The notes under the pieces are model-generated. The model saw nothing but the letters and a program-made list of their open reading frames with translations. It had not been told where the DNA came from and did no database searches. Positions 35,920-44,400 of a DNA stretch of 64,000 nt are shown one piece after another. This DNA is from an uncultured Alphaproteobacteria bacterium. Its GTDB lineage: Bacteria; Pseudomonadota; Alphaproteobacteria; Caulobacterales; Parvularculaceae. The stretch's first letter is position 1; every line of letters begins with the position of its first letter. The stretch is from assembly GCA_937895955.1 (NCBI GenBank), contig CALAZI010000197.1:1-64000 (forward strand), in the 5' to 3' direction. Position numbers and translations under genes: made by a program.

Positions 35920-36477
35920 ATGGCGAGCGTTGACGACATTCTGATCTTGCTGGAACGGATCGGCCGGGTTCTCCAGAACGACGGTCATTCGCAAGGGCTG
36001 AAACCCACACAGTGGGAAGCCTTGCGCTACCTCGCGCGAGCGAACCGATTCTCGCGTTCGAACTCGGCCGTGACCGCCTATCTCGGCATGACAAAAGGCA
36101 CCGTTTCCCAGACAGTCAGCGCGCTCGAGAGAAAGGGCCTTGTTGAAAAGGCCGGTGCCGACGCAGATCGGAGGCAGATCCAGATCGAGGTGACGGCGAA
36201 GGGTCAAAAGCTCCTCAATCGTGACCCTCTTGAAGCACTGGCGTCCTCGCTCTCCAGATTGCCGGCAAGCCAGCGTCAGGAGCTGAAAGACAATCTGGGC
36301 GATTTCCTGCGGGCGACGTTACGTCAAAGAGACGGACGCCCTTTCGGAGCCTGCAAGACCTGCCGCTATTTCCAAAAGAACGCATCCGGCGGCGCGCCGC
36401 ACAAATGCGGTCTGCTCGAAGAACCGCTCTCGGCGACCGACAGCGAGATGATCTGCGTCGAGCATGAAGCGGCCTGA
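35920..36477 (+). CDS. MarR-family regulator with a four-cysteine C-terminus
   Basis: A 185-residue winged-helix protein. GLKPTQWEALRYLARA and GMTKGTVSQTVSALERKGLVEK are the MarR core, ending with the wing DADRRQIQIEVTAKG. Unlike most MarR proteins it has a tail with Cys145, Cys148, Cys163 and Cys179 (CKTC, HKCG, ICVEH), which could hold an iron-sulfur cluster or zinc. It is divergent from the periplasmic-protein/sodC/glutaredoxin group, so a redox-sensing repressor of that group is the simplest reading. The longer upstream frame crosses the promoter region and was not used. Confidence 0.85.
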   Translation: MASVDDILILLERIGRVLQNDGHSQGLKPTQWEALRYLARANRFSRSNSAVTAYLGMTKGTVSQTVSALERKGLVEKAGADADRRQIQIEVTAKGQKLLNRDPLEALASSLSRLPASQRQELKDNLGDFLRATLRQRDGRPFGACKTCRYFQKNASGGAPHKCGLLEEPLSATDSEMICVEHEAA

Positions 36478-36695
36478 TTGAAGAGCTAAGTAGATCGCAA
36501 TTGCATCGACGCGCCGTGTGGCTGCCGAAGAAATTGAAATCTGTATTTTACCGAAGGCAGTAGAAGCAAGATTTAGTTTCCTGCGGATAGAACCCGTTAG
36601 ATCGGCATCCATTCAAATGGATGGAAGCATCGGCGTTCCCCGATCATCTATATCGCGTGGCTCATTTTCATCGCTCGAAGCAGGGGTAGGGCGTT

Positions 36696-36756
36696 GTTTC
36701 CGTGACGGGTTTGGAGGCGGAGAGAGAGTTTCCGTCGCCCGTCGCGGAGAACTCCC
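36696..36756 (+). promoter_or_regulatory. Conserved hairpin leader before the DUF932 gene (copy 1)
   Basis: TTTCCGTGACGGG at 36697 is followed by TTTGGAGGC and GAGAGAGT, then CCCGTCG at 36738 and GGAGAA just before the ATG. GACGGG pairs with CCCGTC, making a leader hairpin that ends near the ribosome-binding site. A second copy precedes parB at 38016. Confidence 0.6.
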
Positions 36757-37947
36757 ATGGAAGCTGCTACCCTTGAGGCCCGGCGGGACGCGTCGGGCGG
36801 TTATAAGGTCGATGTATCGCGCGGCGAACGAATTGGGCGCGTCTCGTCCGAGTGGTTTTCGCGGCCCGATGACGAGCGGTTCTTGTCCTTGTCCGATTTG
36901 CAGGCGTCGGTCCGCCCACGGGCCGAGCGCTCACGAACGCGCACCGTCGAGAGCGCTGCGATCCGCGTCGAGGCGGCGCGCGAGGATTCGGAAGCGCTGA
37001 CCCTTGCCCTGCCAGGCGGCGAGGCGCCGCTCGTGCCGACGCACTGGAGCTTCGGCCAGCTCGCTTCGCTCGTCGGCGCGCCGGCGGCCTATCTTCGCCA
37101 ATTGCCGGCGCCGCTGGCGGCGATCAACCTGCAATACGGGCTGACGTCGCACCGCGTCGAACAGGTGAAGACGCTCGAGACGGAGGACGGCCGCACGGAG
37201 CTTCGAGCCGTTACCGGACCCGACTATGGCCGCATCTACGACCACGAGCTTGTCTCGGCGGTCCAAAGGATCGCCGGCGACGGCGTCGGCGACACGCGCT
37301 GGAAGATCCCCGGCGTCCTCGACTGGTCGACGGGCGTCTACAACCCGAACGCCGAAGTCAGCCGCGAATCGACCACGCTCTACGCCTCCGACCGCGATGT
37401 CTTCCTGTTCCTGGTCGATGATTTGAACCCCATCGAGGCGGGAAGGCTCCCCGACGGCTCACCCGATCTCTTTTTCCGCGGCTTTTATTGCTGGAACTCG
37501 GAGGTCGGGGCGAAGACGCTGGGGCTCGCCTCCTTCTATCTCCGCGCCGTCTGCCAGAACCGCAATCTCTGGGGCGTCGAAGACTTTCAGGAGATCGTCA
37601 TCCGCCACTCGAAATACGCCGCCGACCGCTTCGCGCGCGAGGCGGCGCCCGCGCTGACGCGGTTCGCGAATTCCTCGCCCGCGCCCTTCGTCAATTCGAT
37701 CCGCTCGGCGCGCGAGAAGATAGTCGCACGAGACGACGATGACCGCAGCGATTTCCTGCGCAAGCGCGGCTTTTCGAAGGCGGAGACACAGGCCGTCATT
37801 GATACGGTCCTTGCGGAAGAAGGACGCCCGCCATCCTCGGTCTTCGACTTCGTCCAAGGCATCACCGCCTTCGCGCGCGGCAAGGCGCATCAGGATGCAA
37901 GGCTCGATTACGAGGGACGCGCGAAGCGTCTCCTCGAAGCGGCCTGA
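36757..37947 (+). CDS. DUF932 protein (plasmid/ICE-type)
   Basis: A 396-residue cytoplasmic protein of the DUF932 family, common on plasmids and integrative elements. THWSFGQLASLVGAPAAYLR, TGPDYGRIYDHELV, FYCWNSEVGAKTLG and RNLWGVEDFQEIVIRHSK are the family blocks. Its biochemical role is not established. It is the first element-type gene after the chromosomal MarR gene, so the element's left end probably lies between 36478 and 36757 or slightly further left. Confidence 0.9.
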   Translation: MEAATLEARRDASGGYKVDVSRGERIGRVSSEWFSRPDDERFLSLSDLQASVRPRAERSRTRTVESAAIRVEAAREDSEALTLALPGGEAPLVPTHWSFGQLASLVGAPAAYLRQLPAPLAAINLQYGLTSHRVEQVKTLETEDGRTELRAVTGPDYGRIYDHELVSAVQRIAGDGVGDTRWKIPGVLDWSTGVYNPNAEVSRESTTLYASDRDVFLFLVDDLNPIEAGRLPDGSPDLFFRGFYCWNSEVGAKTLGLASFYLRAVCQNRNLWGVEDFQEIVIRHSKYAADRFAREAAPALTRFANSSPAPFVNSIRSAREKIVARDDDDRSDFLRKRGFSKAETQAVIDTVLAEEGRPPSSVFDFVQGITAFARGKAHQDARLDYEGRAKRLLEAA

Positions 37948-37981
37948 CCACGCGGTCGCTCCGCAAATTCCGACCATCGTT

Positions 37982-38018
37982 CCCGCCGGGCTCGCGCGTC
38001 AGAGCCGGGCGGGTTTTT
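37982..38018 (+). terminator. Rho-independent terminator after the DUF932 gene
   Basis: A 12-base arm (CCCGCCGGGCTC) pairs with GAGCCGGGCGGG with one mismatch and an 8-base loop, followed by five T. The T-run merges into the next gene's leader. Confidence 0.85.
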
Positions 38019-38078
38019 CCGTGACGGGTTTTGGAGGCTGCGAGAGAGTCTCGGGCCGGCCCGTCGTGGAGAAGAGCC
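38016..38078 (+). promoter_or_regulatory. Conserved hairpin leader before parB (copy 2)
   Basis: It has the same order of blocks as at 36697: TTTCCGTGACGGG, TTTTGGAGGC, GAGAGAGT, then CCCGTCG at 38060 and GGAGAA before the ATG. GACGGG at 38023 pairs with CCCGTC at 38060. Confidence 0.6.
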
Positions 38079-40172
38079 ATGGCCAAGGCCAAAAGGAATA
38101 TGAGAACCAAAACGAAACCGATCCCGACGCTCAGCTTGAGCGCCTCGCGCGACATTCCGTTCGACAGGCTGGTGCTGTCGCAATCGAATGTCCGCCAGGT
38201 GAAGGCCGGCGTCTCGATCGAGGAACTCGCCGAAGACATTGCGCGGCGGACCTTGTTGCAGAGCCTCAACGTTCGCCCCGTTCTCGACGACGCCGGCGCC
38301 GAGACCGGCTTCTTTGAGATCCCCGCCGGCGGAAGGCGCTTCCGCGCGCTGCAATTGCTCGTCACCCAGAGACGTCTCGCTGCGGATGCGCCGATCCCCT
38401 GCGTCATCCGCACCGAAGGCCTCGCCGAGGAAGACAGCCTCGCCGAGAACATCCAGCGCGCGCCCCTCCATCCGCTCGACCAGTTCCGCGCCTTCCAGAC
38501 CCTGCGCGAGAAGGGCAAGAGCGAAGAAGAGATCGCCGCGGCGTTCTTCGTCTCGGTGAATGTCGTCAGGCAGCGCCTGAAGCTCGCCGCCGTCGCGCCG
38601 GCGCTGTTCGATCTCTACGCCGAGGACGAACTTACGCTCGACCAGTTGATGGCGTTCACCGTCAATCCCGATCATCAGCGCCAGGTCGAAGTCTGGGAAA
38701 GCATAAAGCGCAGCTACAATCGCGAACCGTATCACATCCGGCGAATGCTGACAGAAGGCGCCATCCGCGCCGGCGACAAGCGCGTGCGCTTCATCGGCGT
38801 CGACGCCTATGAAGCGGCAGGCGGCGTTGTTCTCCGCGATCTATTCGCGGAAGACGGCGACGGCTGGCTGCAGGACGCCGCGCTCGTCAATCGCCTCGTC
38901 GCAGAGAAGCTCGAAGCGGATGCGACCATTGTTAAAGCCGAGGGCTGGAAGTGGGTCGAGGCCGCGACCGACTTTTCCTACGGCTACAGCTACGACCTGC
39001 GCCGCATCGATGGCGAGCGCGTCCCGTTAACGGATGAAGAGCAACAAGCTCTCGCCGCGGCGAAAGAGGAATTCGATGCGCTGCAGGAGGCGCATGATGG
39101 GTCCGAAGAACTCCCCGAAGACGTCGACGCGCGGCTCGGCGAGCTCGAAACGACCATCGAAGCCTTCGAGGAGCGCCCCTTTCAATATCCGCCGGAGGAG
39201 ATCGCCCGCGCCGGCGTCTTCGTCAGCATCGATCCTTCAGGCGCGCTCCGCATCGAACGCGGATTCGTAAGGCCTGAGGATGAACCGCCGGTTGAGGAGG
39301 CGGCGTCAACGCACGATGTAAGCAATGTGGAGGGCGCAACCGCCGAATGCGACGGCGACCCCGCTAATTCGACTGAATTGGCCGATGATGAAGCCGATGA
39401 CGACGATGGCGCTTGCGCCATCCCCGATCGGCTGATGATCGATCTCACCGAATGGCGGACGCTGGCGTTGCGTGACGCCGTCGCGAAGGATCCGGACGTC
39501 GCTTTCCTCGCGGCGCTGCACGCATTGTGTCTCGATCTTTTCTACATGCAAGGCGCGCCGCGCTGCATTTCGATTAACGCGCGTCAGGTCCCGCTTAGGA
39601 GCGGCGCGGCAGGCCTCGCCGACTGCGCCGCCGCTGCATCGATCGATGCGCGGCATCAGGCTTTCAGCGACAAGCTTCCAGAGCAGCCTGTTGATCTTTG
39701 GGGAGCGCTGGAGACGATGGACGCGGCGACGCGCAAGGCGCTCTTCGCCCATTGCGTCGGCCAGTCGATCGATGCGGTCTACAAGCCTTTTGACCGCCGC
39801 AGCAATACGGCCATTGAGGCGGATCATATTGCGCGCGCCGTCGCGCTCGATCTTCGCGCCGCAGGCTGGACGCCGACGGCCGAAGGGTATTTCGGGCGGA
39901 TCACCAAGGCGCAGATCCTCGACGCCGTGCGCGAGGCGAAAGGCGCTGACGCCGCCGATCGCCTCGTCGACCTCAAGAAAGCCGACATGGCGAAAGCCGC
40001 GGAGGAGCTGATCGCGCCGACTGGTTGGACCCCGGCGATCTTTCGAACCGAAAGCGGCAGCGCATCAATAGATGAGGCAACTCCCGATGCGATTGCACCG
40101 CTTGCGGAGGAAGCCTCCGATGCAGACGCGTCGGCGGATGAATCGCCTTCCGCCGCGATCGCAGCGGAATAG
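38079..40172 (+). CDS. ParB/Srx-domain protein (ICE type)
   Basis: A 697-residue DNA-binding protein. The ParB N-terminal domain includes IPFDRLVLSQSNVRQVKAGVS, EIPAGGRRFRALQLL and EEDSLAENIQRAPLHPLDQF (about residues 18-145). A helix-turn-helix region follows (KSEEEIAAAFFVSVNVVRQRLKLA). The second half is acidic and lacks a known domain, typical of the large ParB-like proteins of alphaproteobacterial elements. ATG 38079 follows GGAGAAGA; the 16-codon upstream frame lies in the leader. No parA neighbour is visible, so a role in element maintenance or transcription rather than classic partition is possible. Confidence 0.9.
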   Translation: MAKAKRNMRTKTKPIPTLSLSASRDIPFDRLVLSQSNVRQVKAGVSIEELAEDIARRTLLQSLNVRPVLDDAGAETGFFEIPAGGRRFRALQLLVTQRRLAADAPIPCVIRTEGLAEEDSLAENIQRAPLHPLDQFRAFQTLREKGKSEEEIAAAFFVSVNVVRQRLKLAAVAPALFDLYAEDELTLDQLMAFTVNPDHQRQVEVWESIKRSYNREPYHIRRMLTEGAIRAGDKRVRFIGVDAYEAAGGVVLRDLFAEDGDGWLQDAALVNRLVAEKLEADATIVKAEGWKWVEAATDFSYGYSYDLRRIDGERVPLTDEEQQALAAAKEEFDALQEAHDGSEELPEDVDARLGELETTIEAFEERPFQYPPEEIARAGVFVSIDPSGALRIERGFVRPEDEPPVEEAASTHDVSNVEGATAECDGDPANSTELADDEADDDDGACAIPDRLMIDLTEWRTLALRDAVAKDPDVAFLAALHALCLDLFYMQGAPRCISINARQVPLRSGAAGLADCAAAASIDARHQAFSDKLPEQPVDLWGALETMDAATRKALFAHCVGQSIDAVYKPFDRRSNTAIEADHIARAVALDLRAAGWTPTAEGYFGRITKAQILDAVREAKGADAADRLVDLKKADMAKAAEELIAPTGWTPAIFRTESGSASIDEATPDAIAPLAEEASDADASADESPSAAIAAE

Positions 40173-40192
40173 GCCGCAGTCCTGAACAGTCG

Positions 40193-40221
40193 AGAGGCCC
40201 GCCCGAAAGGCGGGCCTCTTT
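40193..40221 (+). terminator. Rho-independent terminator after parB
   Basis: A perfect 11-bp stem (AGAGGCCCGCC with GGCGGGCCTCT) with loop CGAAA, followed by TT. Confidence 0.85.
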
Positions 40222-40236
40222 GCATGGAGGTCACCC

Positions 40237-41262
40237 ATGAATGAGTCCAGCGGCGACCTCGCGCGGCGCCTTGCGGCGCGGGCCCTCGACGTCTGCCGCC
40301 ATCATCTGCCGAACGGCCGCAAGGTGGGCGCTTACTGGATCGTGGGCGATGCGCGCGGGGCGAGGGGCAAGAGCCTTTATGTCCGGCTGGCGGGGCCGCA
40401 TTCCGGCAAGGGCGCCGCCGGCAAATGGACGGACGCCGCGACCGGCGAACATGGCGATCTTCTCGATATCATCGCTGCGTCCTGTCGCTTCGCCAGCCAT
40501 CGCGATGCGTGCGCAGAGGCGCAGCGTTTTCTTGGAGACCTGCCTTACCGCGATCCGATGCGCGTAAAGTTCCGGCGCTCAAACTCAGTGCTGCAGGCGC
40601 AACGCCTGTTTGCTGCCTCCGTTCCAATCATGGGCACGCTCGCCGAGCGCTATCTCGCATCGCGCGGCATTGTCGGCGTCCATGATCTGGACGCGCTCCG
40701 GTTTCATCCGCGCTGCTACTATCGCGATGGCGTTGATGCGCCCGTCCAGTATTGGCCGGCGCTAATCGCCGCCGCTGCGAATGAGGCCGGCGAGGTTACG
40801 GGCGTCATGCGCACTTATCTCGCGTGCGACGCAAACGCCAAGGCGCCGGTCGCGTCCCCGCGCAAGGCGCTCGGCGCGCTCGCCGGCAATGCGGTGCGGT
40901 TCGGCGAACCGAAAGGCTGCCTCATGATCGGTGAAGGTATCGAGACGGTGCTTTCGCTGCGGACAATCATGCCTTCACAAGCATTCGCCGCCGCGCTGTC
41001 AGCCGCGCATCTTGGCGCGATCAGGGTTCCGCGATCGATCCGGCGACTTTACATCACCGTTGATCGCGACGCCGCTGGAATCGCCGCTGCTGACACGCTC
41101 CGGAACCGCGCGCGTCAATCGGGCGTCGACGCGCGATGGCTCTTGCCCGAGCGCAAGGACTTCAACGACGACCTGATGATCGACGGCGCAGACGCGCTTC
41201 GCGAGCGGGTCGAGCGCCAGTTGGCGCCGGAAGATCGCACATTGGTCATGCCCGGTCGCTGA
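40237..41262 (+). CDS. Toprim-domain protein (DUF7146-like, primase-related)
   Basis: A 341-residue protein with an N-terminal zinc-ribbon-less primase-like region (GRKVGAYWIVGDARGARGKSLYVRL, then GKWTDAATGEHGDLLDIIA) and a C-terminal toprim domain. In the toprim domain GCLMIGEGIETVLSL carries the catalytic Glu, and LYITVDRDAAGIAAAD carries the DxD-type motif. Such proteins are standard on alphaproteobacterial ICEs and plasmids, probably for replication priming during transfer. GGAGG lies 6 bases before ATG. Confidence 0.9.
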   Translation: MNESSGDLARRLAARALDVCRHHLPNGRKVGAYWIVGDARGARGKSLYVRLAGPHSGKGAAGKWTDAATGEHGDLLDIIAASCRFASHRDACAEAQRFLGDLPYRDPMRVKFRRSNSVLQAQRLFAASVPIMGTLAERYLASRGIVGVHDLDALRFHPRCYYRDGVDAPVQYWPALIAAAANEAGEVTGVMRTYLACDANAKAPVASPRKALGALAGNAVRFGEPKGCLMIGEGIETVLSLRTIMPSQAFAAALSAAHLGAIRVPRSIRRLYITVDRDAAGIAAADTLRNRARQSGVDARWLLPERKDFNDDLMIDGADALRERVERQLAPEDRTLVMPGR

Positions 41263-41384
41263 ATGTTTCGCATCGGCATGCATGCGAATGTCCGCAGAGG
41301 CTGTCCTTGCCTTTCACACCAGCGGCGCCGACGCGCGGCCTTGAGATTGGGCGAGGCGGCCGGAAGCGGTGCGCCGCTCGCCAA

Positions 41385-41489
41385 GGCCGGCCGCCGCGGT
41401 TTCTTCCCCTGGCGGCGCATCGTCGCTGCATCATTCCCATCTCATCCTAACGCCATTCCTCGCGAGGCAAGAAACCGCGCCGGCCGGCC
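41385..41489 (+). repeat. Structured element A: 21-base inverted repeat
   Basis: 41385-41405 (GGCCGGCCGCCGCGGTTTC then TT) pairs with 41469-41489 over 21 bases with one mismatch. Between the arms are TTCCCCTGGCGGC and CCTCGCGAGGCAAG. It lies in a 388-base gene-free gap before the DUF2493 gene. Element B at 43054 has the same arrangement. Beyond the inverted repeat, a second hairpin and a GGAGACT ribosome-binding site lead into the ATG at 41651. Confidence 0.6.
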
Positions 41490-41650
41490 TCCTTCGCTTT
41501 GCTGCGGCCCGCTGCATATCGCGCACGAAGAGCGCGCGCTGCGGTTGCTCGATCTGTTCGGACGGGTGCGGCGGCGCGCCGCTTCCGGCGACGAGCTCGC
41601 CCATGAAGGGCCGCGCGACGGCGCGCGGCCTCAAAGAAGCGGAGACTCTC

Positions 41651-42598
41651 ATGCTGAACGACATCGATACCAGCTTCGCCGAACCCGCCGCGCTGTCGCC
41701 GACCGCGCATCTCCTCGACGAATTGCAGCTCTTTGGCTGGAAGCCGAATGGCGACGAACCCGATCCGCGACCCTTGCCCGATGCGAACACCGCGCAAGGC
41801 GCCGTCGCCGACATGGCGGACGCGCTCATCGCGACGTTTTCCGATACGCGCCTTGAAGACGATCTCGAAACGCTGCTCTGGTCGCTCGCTTATCTCTTTC
41901 ATCGGCAGATTGGCGCCGTCGAACGCACGCTCGACCGCAATGAACAGCGCCAGCGAGAGAGCCAGCGCGATCAGGATGGCTCCGAGATCCGATCGGTCGA
42001 ACTCGAAAAGCTAATCGCCGAGGGCCTTTCGCTCGTCGAACGCCGCAATGCCTACGAGTTCCTGCGGGATGAAGCTGCGCGTCACTTCGAAACGGCGACC
42101 GGCCACGCCTGGAAGCCGCGGAGCGGCTCGCGCGTCAGCCGCAACATCTCTGCGACGAGGCTCACGTCGGCGATCATCGACAGCCGCGATTTCATCGCCG
42201 CCAAGCGCCGCGCCGAAATCGAACCGCTGACGCCGTCTGGCGCGAAGATCGCCTTCGCCGGCGGCCCCGACTTCAACGATGTCGCCGCGATCTGGACAGC
42301 GCTCGATCGCGTTCACGCAAAGCACCCGGACATGGTCCTCCTCCATGGCGGCACGCCCCGCGGCGCCGAGAAGATCGCCGCCTGTTGGGCCGAAAAGCGC
42401 AAAATCGCGCAGATCGTCTTCAAGCCCGACTGGACGCGCCACGCCAAGGCCGCGCCCTTCCGACGCAATGACGATTTGCTGGAGGCTCTCCCAATCGGTG
42501 TTATTGTCTTCCCGGGCGCCGGGGTCACCGACAATCTCGCCGACAAGGCGAAGCGCCTTGGCGTCCCGCTCATGGATCATCGCAAGCGTGCCCCTTAG
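41651..42598 (+). CDS. DUF2493 (Rossmann/SLOG-like) protein
   Basis: A 315-residue protein. The C-terminal 120 residues form the DUF2493 domain: KIAFAGGPDFNDVAAIWTALD, VLLHGGTPRGAEKIAACWAE and PIGVIVFPGAGVTDNLADKA, a nucleotide-binding Rossmann-like fold related to SMF/DprA. The N-terminal half is helical. It is a common ICE housekeeping gene of unknown role. ATG 41651 follows GGAGACT; the long upstream frame runs through structured non-coding DNA. Confidence 0.85.
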   Translation: MLNDIDTSFAEPAALSPTAHLLDELQLFGWKPNGDEPDPRPLPDANTAQGAVADMADALIATFSDTRLEDDLETLLWSLAYLFHRQIGAVERTLDRNEQRQRESQRDQDGSEIRSVELEKLIAEGLSLVERRNAYEFLRDEAARHFETATGHAWKPRSGSRVSRNISATRLTSAIIDSRDFIAAKRRAEIEPLTPSGAKIAFAGGPDFNDVAAIWTALDRVHAKHPDMVLLHGGTPRGAEKIAACWAEKRKIAQIVFKPDWTRHAKAAPFRRNDDLLEALPIGVIVFPGAGVTDNLADKAKRLGVPLMDHRKRAP

Positions 42599-43053
42599 GC
42601 GCGCGCACAACTCCTATCGACCTACCAGCGCATACTTTCGCGTCACGTCCCGCGCGCCGCCGCGGCATGGCGCGGTTGCACACTGTCAACGCGCGCACGA
42701 GAGGCGCACCGGCCGCGACAAGGTGCACATCGCCTTATTCTCAAGGCAATGGCCAGCACGGGAAAGACGCGGGATGGACGAAAGGACCAGGACCGTCAGC
42801 GTCGTTCGAGATTCCACCCGCGCCGATCGTCAGCGCGCGAAGAAGGGAAAAAATCAAGGGCTTGCCGGTCGTGTCTTATGCGGCGCTTTCCATGCATCGG
42901 CAGCACGATTGCAGCCCACCCCTGCATACGCCCGACGCCAAATGTCTCCTGTCGCCAATATTCGTCTCCTATCTTTTGATCCATCGCCCATCGCGGCTCT
43001 GATGGCCTGATCTCGCCGCAGGCCGGCTTCGCCTCGATCGCCTTCAGCGCAAC
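42599..43053. other. Gene-free stretch between DUF2493 gene and structured element B
   Basis: The open frames here are Arg/Pro/Ser-rich and show no family features, so I call no gene. The sequence is unusually rich in short GC-rich inverted repeats. Confidence 0.5.
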
Positions 43054-43144
43054 GGCGCGCCCGAGACTTTTTTCCCCTGGCGGCCCCAAAGAGAAGAGGG
43101 GCCGCCAGTCCTCGCGGGAAGTCAAAAAAGTCACGGGGCGCGCC
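43054..43144 (+). repeat. Structured element B: nested three-stem inverted repeat
   Basis: GGCGCGCCC (43054-43062) pairs with 43136-43144, GACTTTTTT (43065-43073) with 43124-43132, and CTGGCGGCCCC (43077-43087) with 43098-43108 around a 10-base loop. All three stems are perfect and nested over 91 bases. TTCCCCTGGCGGC and TCCTCGCGGG are shared with element A. It lies 112 bases before the DUF736 gene. Confidence 0.65.
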
Positions 43145-43256
43145 ATCCTCCGCTTCGCTGCGGCTCGAAGACGAGTGCGCCGGCGATCGCCCGCGGCTTC
43201 TTGATCGCCATCGAGGCCGCGACAGGCGCGGGCTCAAACATGAAGGAGACTACGAC

Positions 43257-43574
43257 ATGGCGACCATCGGAACATTCACCAAATCGGGCGACGGCTTCAC
43301 GGGCAGCGTTGCAACCTTGACTCTCGACGCCAACGTGCAGGTGCGTCCCGCAGAAAAGACCAGCGACAAGGCCCCTGACTTCCGCCTCTTCGCCGGCCGC
43401 GCCGAAATCGGCGCTGCGTGGAAAAAGACCTCGAACGAGAAGCGCGACTATCTCTCGGTCCGCCTCGACGATCCCTCGCTCGCCGCGCCGATCCTCGCCA
43501 ATCTCTGCGAAATGGAGAACGGCGAATTCGACTTGATCTGGTCGCGCCCGAACCGCCGCCGCACCGGCGAGTAA
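43257..43574 (+). CDS. DUF736 protein
   Basis: A 105-residue protein of the DUF736 family (MATIGTFTKSGDGFTGSV, KAPDFRLFAGRAEIGAAWKK, YLSVRLDDPSLAAPI). It is very common in alphaproteobacterial conjugative elements; function unknown, possibly a single-strand or nucleic-acid-associated small beta protein. AAGGAG precedes ATG. A strong terminator follows 15 bases after the stop. Confidence 0.92.
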   Translation: MATIGTFTKSGDGFTGSVATLTLDANVQVRPAEKTSDKAPDFRLFAGRAEIGAAWKKTSNEKRDYLSVRLDDPSLAAPILANLCEMENGEFDLIWSRPNRRRTGE

Positions 43575-43588
43575 ACGCCGTTACCACC

Positions 43589-43618
43589 AGCGCCCCGCCG
43601 CGAGGCGGGGCGCTTTTT
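43589..43618 (+). terminator. Rho-independent terminator after DUF736
   Basis: A perfect 11-bp stem (AGCGCCCCGCC with GGCGGGGCGCT), GCGA tetraloop and five T. Confidence 0.9.
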
Positions 43619-43715
43619 CCATGTTCATTTCGCCGCCGGCGCCCGCCTCCGGCGGCACAAAACATGCACCGAACGGATGAGGGGAATGGGCGCATGCGCG
43701 CCCCAGGGGGCGTCG

Positions 43716-44213
43716 ATGACGTGCATCCTTAACTATTGCAGCGGCCAGCCGACTGCCAATCTTCTCGTCATTTTCTATTACCTGACGGCGGTCCTCGCGA
43801 CGCTCGGCCTCGCCTATCGCGCCAATTCGAGAATGGTGCGCACCGCCGCAAGCCTTGTCGGCATCTGCTGGGTGTTCGGCCTCTTCGCTTATCTCTATCT
43901 CGGCGTCGCCAGCTATTACCTCGTCGCCGTCATGCTCGACACAATCCTCGCCTATCAGTTCTGGCGGATGGGCAAGGTCTCGCTCTTTGCCGTGCCGCTC
44001 TTCTATTTTCAGATGCTCGACATCGCCTTCATCGTCTTCGCGCAGAGCGTCGGCCTGTCGAATTTCATGACCATGTTCGTTCTCAATCGCGGCTTCGAGC
44101 TGACGCTTCTCTATCTTGCCGGTTGTTCGCTCTTCCGCCTCCATATCCTGCACCTGCAGAAGATTTCCAAAGAGCCGATCACCGACTGGCGCGTCCGTTT
44201 CGTTGCGGCCTAG
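43716..44213 (+). CDS. Hypothetical integral membrane protein of the ICE
   Basis: A 165-residue protein with about five hydrophobic segments (LLVIFYYLTAVLATLGLAY, VGICWVFGLFAYLYLGV, YYLVAVMLDTILAYQFW and two more) and a short basic C-terminus. I chose ATG 43716 with AGGGGG 5 bases upstream; the frame opens 13 codons earlier in GC-rich sequence. I recognise no family. A terminator at 44351 closes this segment. Confidence 0.75.
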   Translation: MTCILNYCSGQPTANLLVIFYYLTAVLATLGLAYRANSRMVRTAASLVGICWVFGLFAYLYLGVASYYLVAVMLDTILAYQFWRMGKVSLFAVPLFYFQMLDIAFIVFAQSVGLSNFMTMFVLNRGFELTLLYLAGCSLFRLHILHLQKISKEPITDWRVRFVAA

Positions 44214-44350
44214 GGAACAGCTTTCACGTCGGGCTGCAATCACGCGCACAAAGCGTCTGCCGAATAATTCCTGCCTGCCAAGGCTTTGAGCGCCCTTGCC
44301 TCACGGCGAGACTCGCCTTAGCCTGACCGCTCTTTACGAACGTCGACTTC

Positions 44351-44383
44351 GGCCGGGACCGCTTGCAGCGCCCCGGCCTTTTT
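44351..44383 (+). terminator. Rho-independent terminator after the membrane-protein gene
   Basis: GGCCGGG pairs with CCCGGCC across a 14-base loop and is followed by five T. It lies 138 bases after the stop. Confidence 0.7.
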
Positions 44384-44400
44384 CTTCCAAAAGTCGCTGA

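Noticed and set aside
42279..43010. Plus-strand open frame after the DUF2493 gene
   Set aside because: It largely overlaps the DUF2493 gene in another frame and then runs through repeat-rich DNA; composition is Arg/Ser/Pro-heavy and there is no ribosome-binding site.
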